Assembly (NCBI GenBank): GCA_036346405.1
Contig: CM070562.1
Location: forward strand, 108,328,999-108,392,998
Length of the DNA: 64,000 bases
DNA from: Phyllostachys edulis
Taxonomy: Eukaryota > Streptophyta > Magnoliopsida > Poales > Poaceae
Direction of reading: 5' to 3'
Part shown: piece after piece, positions 22,950-33,400 of the stretch
Layout: each line of letters starts with the position of its first letter
Position numbering within the stretch: position 1 is the stretch's first letter
Notes under the pieces: generated by a model
What the model saw: only the letters and a program-made list of their open reading frames with translations
Told to the model about the DNA's origin: nothing
Database searches by the model: none
Program-made: the position numbers and the translations under genes

Positions 22950-24215
22950 TTGTAATTTTATTAAATGAACATTCATTTATGTAATTATATTAAAAATGTA
23001 TTATTTTACAAAATTTGTAATATCTCCACCGATTCGAACTTAGTGGAGAGCAGCGTTTGCTGAAAAACTTGGGAAGGGTGTTTGTGGCTAAAGTGACACG
23101 TTTTTGAAACAAAATAGTAAAACTAGCTCTCCACGAACGAAATGACATTCTTACAGCGTGAAATCGCCGTGGCAGGCCACGTACCGCTAACCCAGTTCGC
23201 GAAAGAACACGTGACGATCTCCCAACAAGACGGCGCGCGGCTTGTCAGCGCATCCGCATTTCATGGCGATTGCCTCGCGATATTCATGCCACGCTTACTG
23301 TAGGCGTGCGCGACGACTAGGTTAGCGGCGGTAACCTCGTCGCGATCGGTACGCGCGCAGCAAGCAGCGTGTCGTGCGCTAAGAGCTCGTCACATGTCCT
23401 TCTGCGGACTAGGATAGCGGCACATGGTCTGCCGCCGCGATTTCATGCAATACGAGTGTTATTTTTATCATTTAGTTCGCAAGAGGACTAATTTGTTATT
23501 GTGTTTTAAAAAGAGGCTAAATCAATAAAAACTCTATGGAAAGGGACAGAGCGTTGACAAAATTACCCGTCCTCAATCTAGTTGTCGCCTGTCAAGCAAA
23601 TCGTCGCACCCTACGTTTTACCTGTCATCATCGCCGACCATGCTGCGAAGCATGTTGCCTAGGTAGACGAAGAGCTTGCTACGACGCTGTCAAGGTTGCC
23701 AAAGCCCCTCCCATGGCAGGTTTGGAGCCCAAGGTCGAGGTCGTCCTTGAGCGATTAAGCCCGTCGCCAAGGCTATAGCCAAGTGACCATTTGACTTTCG
23801 ATGGCATTTTAGCTTGGATCATGTTTTGCTTGCTCGTTTTTTTTTCCTTCGTTCTGGATTGAGAAGAGAAGGAGATGGAATAGAAGAGAGAATATTTCTC
23901 AAAACGAATTTTAGCTTTACATGTTCCACATAACATAGTATAATACACAATTTTACTGTTCTTTTTTAGAGGGGCATTTTGGTCACCTAAAATCATATGC
24001 AAATCCCAAATCCAATACAAACCAAACAAAGCAATATGATTACAATCCCGTTTCCCAGACGAAATCCACCACTATATATCCCACCTTATATCCCGATCCC
24101 AATCCAAGTGCGCATCCGAAACATGTGTACTCATTTAGTTGGTGAGTGTGTGTGTGAGCGTTGAAGCCGGGCTTTCTTACGTAGCAATGGGCACGTGCTA
24201 GCTCTCACTTAACAC
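22950..24215. other. intergenic DNA with no recognised gene
   Basis: A GC-rich island at 23150-23440 is flanked by AT-rich DNA. An 80-codon frame at 23536-23778 has Cys/Arg clusters but no domain or splice context. I see nothing that qualifies as a gene. Confidence 0.45.
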
Positions 24216-24220
24216 GCGCA

Positions 24221-25280
24221 TAGGGGTGTTAATGGGTTGGGTTAAAATGGGTTAAACAGGTTGTGTCTTAATTTGAGTTGGTTTTGGATGGATTAATGCA
24301 GGTAACAGGTTGGATTAGGTTGTGTTGAGTTTGCAATAGAAATGGATTGGGTTGGATCGGTGTGGGTTCAAAAATATTGGATTGAAATGGGTTTAACCAA
24401 TGAGTTTATTGAGTTAGTTGGTTTTGGGTGGAGTTGTGGTCCACGTGCAGGATGCGGACCAACCTGTTTCTTGTTTGCCTGCGATTATGTTTTTCTGCTA
24501 ACTTTTGCTTTGTTTGGTTGTGGGTGGCGGCAGAGGGACAGGAGGACCAGGAGGGCAGCGACGGTCGGCGTCGCACGCCGGCGGCGGTGCACGCGTCCAC
24601 CAAGGGGATCACCTTCGACCAGGGAGCGCGATCCTCCCTCCAGGCCAACGTCCAGAAGCTCGACGACGGCGGTCACCCTCGGCCCCAGAGGTTGCGCGAT
24701 CTCTGCCCCTCCCCTTCGTGCTCTCATGTCACTTTTGATTTCTAAGGTCAACGATTCCAAGTTTCTCCTGCAAGTGCTTCTCGTACTCTCTATGCTTGGG
24801 CTTATCATAGTCAATAACAACCTAGTGATGTTGTGTTATCTCCATTGGTTGTGATGGGTGCTTTTCTAATGCGTCTCCCTTCGGTTTTTTCTAGGCGATT
24901 TTGTTATCTATATACAATCTTTTCTGTACCAGGCCGAGTTTGATTCTGTTATGATTGCTTCGTTTCGTAAGAAGGAATGTCGTTTTGGATGAGTTTGGGA
25001 GCCCCAAAGTGGTCAGTGATGGAGCTACCATTGCTCGGGCTATTGAGCTCGCTGATCCGATGGAGAATGCTGGTGCTGCTTTGATTCGTGAAGGAGGGGT
25101 GGGTTGGAAATGGGTTAGAAATGTGCTGAACCCATATTGTGGAATTTGGATTGGATTGGGTTGGAGTTGCATATGTGTTGGGTTGGATTGGGTTTTGGAG
25201 GTGGAGCAATGGGCTGGTCTGAGTTGGGTTGATGTGTTGCATTGAAGTGGGTTGGGGTGGGTTTCAACCCACTAGCTAAC
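24221..25280 (+). mobile_element. degenerate hAT-like element with a captured gene fragment
   Basis: The left end TAGGGGTGTTAATGGG resembles the TIR of the hAT-like element at 51714 (TAGAxxTGTTCA class). Subterminal zones at 24225-24440 and 25095-25275 are built of GGGTTGGG/GGATTGGGTT repeats on both sides of a non-repetitive insert. The right TIR is not recognisable, and no clean 8-bp target duplication was found, so the boundaries are approximate. The insert is a chloroplast chaperonin-60 alpha fragment, described separately. It encodes no transposase and would depend on a partner element. Confidence 0.5.
24530..25094 (+). pseudogene. captured fragment of chloroplast chaperonin-60 alpha (two partial exons plus intron)
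   Basis: The first exon piece (about 24560-24690) reads STKGITFDQGARSSLQANVQ and on to KLDD, where a frameshift breaks the conserved region before GPRG. A GT donor follows at 24691. After an intron of about 280 bp ending in AG at 24970-24971, the second piece (24972-25094) reads RNVVLDEFGSPKVVSDG and then TIARAIELADPMENAGAALI. Both match the N-terminal equatorial domain of plastid Cpn60 alpha in the right order. Coding homology stops abruptly where the element's GGGTTGG repeats start. Retention of the intron shows DNA-level capture, not retroposition. The frameshift and missing remainder make it non-functional as a chaperonin. Confidence 0.8.
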
Positions 25281-25283
25281 TTA

Positions 25284-25635
25284 GACCATCTCCAATGTTG
25301 TGTTTTAGCCGATTCAAATGAGGAGAGAGAGAGAGAATGCATTGAATCGATTCAATATATTGGAGGGGTCGATTCTCCAAAAAAAATGCATGGAACTGAA
25401 ATCTACTTAGGAACCGATTCAAAGCATTAAACAACTCATATGAACATTAAACAACTACATAGAAGAGAGTGTTTTTGAGAGATGATATTATTATTTTGTG
25501 GTTTTTTAATATAACATGGGTCCCAGTTATTAGCAGGAATCGGTTCAATACATTGGAGAAAAACAAACTCAGTTCCTAGAATGCTTATGTAGCATAACTT
25601 TGAATCGACGTCGGTTCAATACACTAAAGATGCTC
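25284..25635. mobile_element. MITE-like element flanked by TTA
   Basis: Left end GACCATCTCCAATG and right end (reverse complement) GAGCATCTTTAGTG form imperfect terminal inverted repeats. TTA flanks both sides (25281-25283 and 25636-25638), which fits a 3-bp duplication of PIF/Harbinger type. The interior is non-coding, with repeated GATTCAATATATTGGA-like pieces. Confidence 0.5.
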
Positions 25636-25639
25636 TTAC

Positions 25640-26074
25640 GCACACGTATGTACTCATTTATTTGGTGGGCGAGAGAGTCGAAGTTGGGCTCTGAACGAAT
25701 AACACGAATAATTTCATTAAGGATATATATAACATAGTTTTACATGATAACAAAAGAAAAAAATAGCAGGGCCTGAGTCATGCATCCCAATTCAGTGTCA
25801 GTTTAGCAAATAAAAAGCTCAAAATACGACACAATTTCCAAATTTGAAATCAGTCGAGCTAATTTTGAAGTTGAGGCAAGCACTTCACTGCACATCCTCC
25901 TACAATTTTTTTTAGCTCTACAACGAATAACATGAGTTACAATTTACACGACTGAAAAGTATCTGACGATATTCCAAAGAGAAAATCTAAAAATGCAACT
26001 TGTTTGGATACTAGGGAAAATATTCCCTCGGATGGAAATCCCGAGGTGGATTTTTTGTGGCACATGGGGATCCT
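25640..26074. other. AT-rich spacer before the gypsy LTR
   Basis: Nothing recognisable. A short reverse frame at 25944-26150 crosses into the LTR and is not considered coding. Confidence 0.4.
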
Positions 26075-29014
26075 TGTAACGCCCCCAAATTCCTGAGGAC
26101 GTTAACCTCTCCACAACCGGGATGTGCGATTCTTGATAGCAAGGTCTCAAGCAAGCTTTCGATTACAACAAAAGCCAACATTTTATTACATAAGATTAAG
26201 GCTTAACAGCCAGTTTTGACACTGACACGGGCATCCAAGCCCAAAGTTAATATAATACAAGACAAAAAAACTTCAAACCACAGGCACACTTGAACGTGGC
26301 TGAGACCTAATAACAGTAGTCGTTGCCATCCGCGGGTCCATCAAAATTCTGTTCAACCAGATCCTCTGCATTTTCGCTGATTTCTTCTGTTGATTGTTTG
26401 CAGATTATGCAAGAATGAGTACAACTACCGTACTCAATAAGCCACATAGAAAATCTAAATAATTACATGCAAGGAGTTCAAAGGATGGTTAGGTTTTACC
26501 TTAACAGGCATATGTGGATGCAATTTGCAGTTAAAGCAGTTTACATTTAAAACAGTAAAACAATAATAAATAATAACATCAGGGGTTTCTCATTAAACCA
26601 CAATTACCAACTTACCATCTCGAAAACTCTACTTATGCCTCATGTAATCGAATCACCCATTAACACGCCTTCATTAACCTAAGCACTACAGATTCAATAC
26701 CTTTTATACACTCTGCAGAGTTGCCCAACTTTACCCACAAGATATCTCATGCTCGTACTGTCATGCAATATACACGCAACACTTTAGCGTGCGACTGAGC
26801 TGAGATAACAAAGCCTTTTCACTGCTCAACCCTTTTTAGCCTCTACCCAGTAGGTTTTAACTCCATACAGCCCTAGGGAGACTCCACCGGCCCGATGGAT
26901 CTCACATCCCTATGCTGACGGCACCTACCGTTGTGTGTAGACTACTGAGTGTCCCTCTAGGCCCACTCCTGTCACACCCCAGTTCCGCAACTACTCTATC
27001 ACACAAGAGCAGTTACATTTCCTTATAGATATTCAATCGGATAAGCAGTGTACTAAGCTAGGGAGTAATGACCACGCTTGTGGTTGAGCGGTTTTCTGTG
27101 TCTGTTAGTTGGCATAAGGTTCTTGTCCTTACTTGTCATCCAGTGAGGCGATGGCTCAACACCAACTCGTGGCTGTCTACCTCAAGATCTCACTGATGAC
27201 TTACTTTTAACACAAGTCTATTGGGTTGTCCAACTTCCTGGACACAACCCTCAACTCTCTCCACCAAAACCATTGGCGACTCGCCAACACTCTCTTTTGA
27301 TTGATAACACATTTGTGTGATAAAACTATTTATATAGATAATATTTTTATGTGATCCTGTCAAGATGAAAATGGCCTACAAGTGCTGGGTGGGTTGGTAT
27401 GTGGGGTGATCGGATTTATCTATTTATCATGGCATTCAAAAGTATTATTTGAATAATTAAAGTAATTGGCACAAATACAATAATGAAAGTAATAATAAAT
27501 ATATGACATGTGGGTTCAAAATGATCAAGGAATGCGACTTGCCTTCTGGCACAAAGTCCTGTTGATACTGGTCTTGTCCGGCGTCTTTTGGAGTCTGGTC
27601 GTCAAGATCGTGACTTAACGAGAAGCAAAGCAATAAAAACAACCAAGTAAAAACTAGCTCGACAAGGAATGAGCTGGGAACAACAAGCAAGTAAATAAAA
27701 CCAGAAAAGAAACTTAAAGAAATGTGGTGTGAGATGCTGGGGATTTATCTGGTATTTATTTGACTGGACGGAGTTCGAGATTCGGATCCAAGTATAACAA
27801 AAATATTGTAAAGGATTAAAGAAATCTATAGGAAGGTGGAAAGATTTATTTGGAGCTTGGTGTAGCTGAACAGAGCTGAGAAATGAACTCACGGACTCGA
27901 AATGGTCAAAAATGACATATAATGTCAAATTAGGGTTTCGGGCGAAAGCAGGGTCAGATGATGAATAGTGCTATTTTACTATTCATACATGACAATGGAT
28001 CAGTGTAAAGTAATTGAAGTTGTTGTGTTTAGCTGAAATGAACAGTAGTTAAGGTTTACTGTGCATTTTTCTGAATTTTAGAACAGTAACTATTTTTACT
28101 GTGTTGTGAACAGTGTTTGGGCCGAATTGAGTGAACAGTAAAGAAATCGGCCACATCTTGTGCCCACGCCTGTTTACCGGCCTTAAAAAGTCGAGAGTCT
28201 TGGCCAAAAGGCGGCGCCTCTACGCCACGAAAGCAAAGGAGAGAGGCGAAGGCGGCATAAGATCCGCATGGAGTGAGAAGCGAGAAAGGCGGCGACGCTC
28301 CATGACGATGGTGGTGGCGGACCGCCAAGAACGCGGGCAACATGGCCTTGAAGCTCCACCGTAAGTCCCCTTACCTTAGGGTTTTGCGGTTGGGGCTTCT
28401 GGGTGGGGTTGTGGGCGGCGGGCTTGGCTTGGCCTTGGGAAGGAAGAAGGGTGGGTGGGGAGAGGAAGAGCTTGGTGCGGGTTTGAAGGTCGAGCGGGGC
28501 GGCTTTATAGCCGGAAGGAGGCGATGGCGCCAAGATGGGCGGCAACAGAGGCGGTGGGGAGCGAGGCGTGGCGTGGGCACCGGCATGGGTGGCGGCGAGT
28601 GGCGCTAGGGTTTGAGCGCCACATTGAAGCGGCAGCGGCGTGTCTTGGCGGTGCGTGTTTGGGAGGCGAGAGAGGAGGCGGTCTGGGTCGCGGTTATTGG
28701 TGGCATGATGGCGAAGGGCTTAAGCGCAAGATTGAAGAAGGGCGAGTGGCGCGAGGTGGCGGATGATGATGGCGGGGAGGCGGTGACGAGAGGAACTGGT
28801 GGCGAGTTTGGGTGATGGCGCGACCGGGGAGGAGAAGGCGGAAGGGAGAAAGGGAAAGCGGGATTTGCTTGGGTTTTGATGAATTTGGGGATTTTTGTTG
28901 AATTTGGGGATTTTTGTTGAATTTGGTTGAAGTTTGCTAAACTGAGATTTGAAAACGAGATTCAAACCAAAACTCAAATTGATTTTTGAAATTTTGAAAT
29001 TTGCAGATGTTTCA
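26075..29014 (-). mobile_element. long Ty3/gypsy LTR (~2.9 kb), Tekay/Del-like
   Basis: On the forward strand it starts TGTAACGCCCCC and ends GATGTTTCA, giving TG...CA on the reverse strand. Directly beyond the right end lies a reverse-strand polypurine tract, and beyond that the end of a gypsy polyprotein. So this is the 3-prime LTR of a reverse-strand element. Length and composition (AAATTTCAAATTTTG-like start, long non-coding body) suit Tekay/Del chromoviruses; this lineage call is inference. ORFs inside it at 28130-28820 are GC-rich chance frames. Confidence 0.65.
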
Positions 29015-29031
29015 ACCTAGCCCCCTTAAAG
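29015..29031 (-). other. polypurine tract of the gypsy element
   Basis: On the reverse strand the run AAGGGGGCTAGG abuts the TG of the LTR. This is the expected primer site for plus-strand DNA synthesis. Confidence 0.6.
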
Positions 29032-29300
29032 GAATCTTGACCTCGAGATTCACACAAGACCGGGGAATAGGTTGGAAAATATCGCTGCATTTTTTTATTC
29101 CTTTTTCCATGCTGCTTTTTCTGTTGTAAAATTTTGCCTCCGAAACTGAAAAGGTGGCTCTTGGATTAAAAACCAATGCTGATCCTTTGTATGTAATAAA
29201 AACGTACCGATAATGACCTTGGCGGCCTCTGCCGTATCCTTGGTAGAAATATAGTTAATTTTGTCCTGAACCGATCCTGTTGTTGGTCTTCTTTCTCCTA
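29015..29300 (-). pseudogene. gypsy polyprotein remnants: C-terminal tail joined to a gag/protease piece
   Basis: Next to the polypurine tract the reverse strand reads CESRGQDSFKGARL, which resembles the C-terminal end of a gypsy polyprotein. From about 29095 to 29300 it reads a different segment, including TAEAAKVIIGTFLL. That resembles the gag/protease junction, where the protease active site would follow but is not intact here. Reverse transcriptase, RNase H and integrase are absent between them, so the element suffered a large internal deletion near 29080. Upstream gag limits could not be drawn. Confidence 0.5.
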
Positions 29301-30409
29301 GAACTTGTCTTGTTTTTCTTAGCTGTTTTCTGGGTAGTAGCGTATATCCTTTGCATGCTTGTTTTATTGGTGGTGTCTTAGCTGTCTTTGGTGACCACTT
29401 GGAAGAAGTGGGGATAAAAAATCCCACTGCAAATCGAGAAATCCAAAACGAAGTTAAGAGAATAGAGGAGAAGAAGAGGAAGCCCACATGGTCGGGGCGG
29501 CGCTGCACAAGACGCCATGCAGCTGCTGAAGCCGCCCATGAGCCCGGCGGTGATGCGGATCGCCACGAAGCGAGGTGATCGCACACGAGCGACCGTGATG
29601 TCAGCCCGACGACGAGGTGGCCAGCGGCGATGGTGAGGTCATTCGTGAGTTCCACGGTGTGGTGGCCAGCAGCGATGGTGAGGACCGCGTCGACGAGGAC
29701 GGTGACGCCATGCCAATCTACTTGGTCTGGTGGACACAAGCAAGGCGCCAAGGTGGACCACCGAATCCGGCGGGCGGAGGCAAAGAAGATGTTTGGATCT
29801 GCCGCCGCACCTCGATCTCATCGTCCCCGTTTGCCGAATCCACTGCCCCCATGCTTCTTCTCATGCTTCGGCGTGACGCAGGCTATGGCATGCGCAAGAG
29901 GCTGCGACACCTCCTCCGTTTGTCCCCGGCCGTCGGTGGGCGCCGCTTGCCGTGTTACACCTTCGTTGCCGTCCACACCACCCTTGAGGCGGCGCGGCGA
30001 TGGCGACCTCCGAAGGTAGCGGCGTTGGAGCAGTGATGAGGAGGCCGACGAGCCACCGTCGAGAGCAACGAAGAAGGAACGAAGTGAGCGATGCACGAAC
30101 GGGTGAGAAATCCCGACCTATAGAGGAGGTTTTTTTTTCGCCCCATGGATCCGTAGAACTTGGCCAGGATTTTCTGTCCCCCTCCCTCCCCCAAACACAC
30201 ATCTAGATGAGGATTCTTGCGTGGATTCTTCCTCCGTGGTGGATTAGAATCCCTGCCAACCCCGGCCGTCCCAAACAATCTGCCGTCGCTTTCTTCCTCA
30301 CGACTCGTTTGAGCTGAACGAAAAAACCAGACCAATCAGCACAATCCAACCCGAAAGTCTCCGCAACTTCCGAAGCACTTCGCCCGATCACCGCCGCCGC
30401 CTTTCCTCG
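29300..30409. other. region between gypsy remnants and NUDX3-type gene
   Basis: 29300-29500 is uncertain, possibly gag remnant. 29500-30110 is GC-rich with open frames on both strands but no recognisable protein or splice chain. 30150-30409 is the immediate promoter/5-prime UTR of the NUDX3-type gene. No clear TATA box was found. Confidence 0.4.
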
Positions 30410-33400
30410 ATGGCCGCCGACCCGGAGGAGCGCCTAGACGTCCTCACCGCTGCCGGCGACAAGACAGGCGTCTCCAAGCCTAGGTACGCCCCGATTCCCC
30501 CTGGACTGGATTGCCACTTCGTTTCGATTCGATCGGACCGCGTAATTCCGCTGCCGCCGCCGCTCTTGCTTGTTTTCCGCAGGTCGGAGGTGCACGCGGA
30601 CGGCGACTACCACCGGGCGGTCCACGTGTGGATCTACAGCGAGAGCACCGGGGAGCTGCTGCTGCAGCGCCGCGCCGACTGCAAGGACTCGTGGCCCGGA
30701 CAGTGGGACATCTCCAGCGCAGGCCATATATCCGCGGGAGACTCCTCCCTCTCCTCTGCACAGTGAGATCGCTAACCTCGCGCTTAGTCGTATTGCAATA
30801 TCGAAATACTAAATCTGAATGCCGCAAGGGGAATCGTAGTGCCGATTTAGCATCATGGAGAAACTCTGCTCAAAATTATTTGCGCATGGGCATGGTATCT
30901 CTTCCTCTATATCCGCGGGACTTTTATTCTTTGAAGTAGTATTGCTGTTGATCTCATCTATGCAGCTGTAAAAATAGACTGAACTTATGTGATGAATGGT
31001 CGCACATCTGCTCTGTATTGTTACACAGTGCTCGAGATATTGCTTGTACTTTATGTTAATTATTCCATGCGGTCACTGAATGGCTTGCATTTGTTGGCTG
31101 ATTACTTTATAGTGTGATTTTATGCTAGGCTAGTTAACTCTTGTATTGAAACGATGAGTTCTAATTGGTAGTAGCATCTGAATGGATCATCAGGAGGGAG
31201 CTCCACGAAGAACTAGGCATCAAGCTTCCGATTGGTGCTTTTGAGCTGATATTTGTTTTTCTTCAGGAATGGTTAGTATGTCTACCTTTCAGGAATGGTT
31301 AGTATGTCTACCTTGTAGTTCATTATCTTCTTGCAACGTACATGAGGCACCTGTTTGAATATAGCCACTTGTCTATTCCAAAAGGCCAAAAGCCAATATA
31401 TAGTATGTACAAGTTGGAACAAATGCAAATAACACCCTACACAATATACATATCTAACACCCCCCTCAAACTCATGGTGGATCAACAACACTGAGTTTGG
31501 AGAGGTAGAAGTTATGCTGAGCTCGAGTCTGTGCCTTAGTGAAGAAATCTGCTAATTGAAGCTCCGAAGGCACATACTGAAGGGCAATAACTTGGTCTTG
31601 CACCTGCGATCGCATGTATGAAGCATCCACTCCAATGTGCTTGGTAAGCTCATGCTTCACGGGATCACGAGCAATGCTAATCGCACCAGTACTATCTGAT
31701 AAAAGCGGAGTCGATGTAGAAACAGAAACGCCAAAATCCGCAAGGAGCCACTGAAGCCAGGTGATCTCACCGTATCAGCGATTGCCATGGCTCTCAACTC
31801 AACCTCGGCGCTTCGAGCAACTGCAGTCTGCTTCTTAGTCTTCCAGGCAATCAAGGAGGAACCAAGGAAAACACAATAGGCAGAAAGAGACCGGCGATCA
31901 GAATGATCGCTAGCCCAGGTCGCATCAGAGTGCATCTGTCAGAAGAATCTGGACGAGGAAAGAAAAGACGTCGAGTGAGGGTTCCACGAAGATATCGAAG
32001 AACACGAAGAAGGTGACTGTAGTGGAGCTGAGTGGGAGCAGAGACAAACTGACTTAGGATGTGAACAGGGTGAGAAATGTCAGGTCGAGTGATCCCAAGG
32101 TAGACGAGGCTCCCGACAATATGACGATAGCGAGTGGGATCCTCAAGAGGCTCACCATCAGTAGGGCGAAGGTGAACACCTAACTCCATAGGAGTATCTA
32201 CTACGCGCTGATCAGTGAGACAAGCACGAGTAAGGATATCCTGAATGTACTTCTCCTGGGAGAGATAGTAGCCCTCAGGTGTAGAAGTGATCTCAATCCC
32301 AAGGAAGTAACGAAGAGGACCCAAATCAAACATCAAGAACTGCTTGCTGAGACACTCCTTCACAAAGGCAATGTACTGAGAGTCATCTCCAGTAATGATC
32401 ATGTCATCCACATATAGAAGGAGCGTCCGACCCCGTGGAGAGGTGTGAACAAAGAGAGCAGGGTCGTGATCACTGGCAGAGAAGCCGGCAGCAGTGACAA
32501 CAGAGGAGAAGCAGTAAAACCAAGCACACGGGGCTTGTTTGAGTCCATAGAGAGAACGACGAAGGCGACAAACCATACCATCAGGGACAGAATACCCAGA
32601 GGGCGGCTGCATGTAGACCTCCTCACGCAACTCACCATTGAGAAAGGCATTCTTAACATCCAACCGAGAGATGAGCCACTGGCGAACAGAGGCCACATCA
32701 AGGAGAGTACGAACAGTGGTCATGTGAGCGACGGGCGAAAGTCTCATCGTAGTCGCGACCATGCTCCTGCTGAAAACCACGCGCTACAAGACGAGCCTTG
32801 TAGCGCTCAAGAGAACCATCCGAGCGGGTCTTAATCTTGTACACCCATTTACACGTGATAGAGTAACACGCAGCAGCAAGGCACAAGATCCCAAGTGCTA
32901 ATCGCGCTCCAGCAACAATCTCCTCGACATCGCAAGTCGCCACTCGGGGTGGCGGCTGCCTCCTGATAGGTCGTGGGCTCGAAAAGAGCGCGGCGGCGGC
33001 CATAGCCAGCCTGACTGATGGTGTGGCGATCACGAAGAGCATATCTGGGAGGAGAGGACGGAGCTGGACCCAACAATGATGGAGAGGGAGGACTGGGAAC
33101 AGGGCCCAGCAGAGACGGAGGCTCAAGAGAGGAAGTAGGAGGCCGAGGACGGCGAGAGTAGTGCAAGGGTAAAGATGGAGCCTCAACAAAAGAGCGAGAA
33201 GGAAAATCCGGTGGAGGCGGAACAGATGGAGCCGGAGGAGGAGTAGATGGAGGATGAGGCGAAGCAGTGGTGGAAAGCCGAGAGTCGGGAAAAATCGAAA
33301 GGAGATCGACTCAAGAAGAGAATCCGGGTGACGGTGGGGAATGAGGATAATAAGGCGGGACTCGTCAAAAGTGACATCCTAGAAATCCTCATCCTCTGAG

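Noticed and set aside
23536..23778. 80-codon Cys/Arg-rich ORF
   Set aside because: No domain, no splice context, low-complexity composition.
28131..28815. Several overlapping ORFs of 67-120 codons on both strands
   Set aside because: They lie inside the gypsy LTR and show Gly/Arg-rich chance composition.
29500..30110. GC-rich open frames upstream of NUDX3, possibly a gene piece
   Set aside because: I could not match any frame to a family or find a consistent splice structure on either strand.
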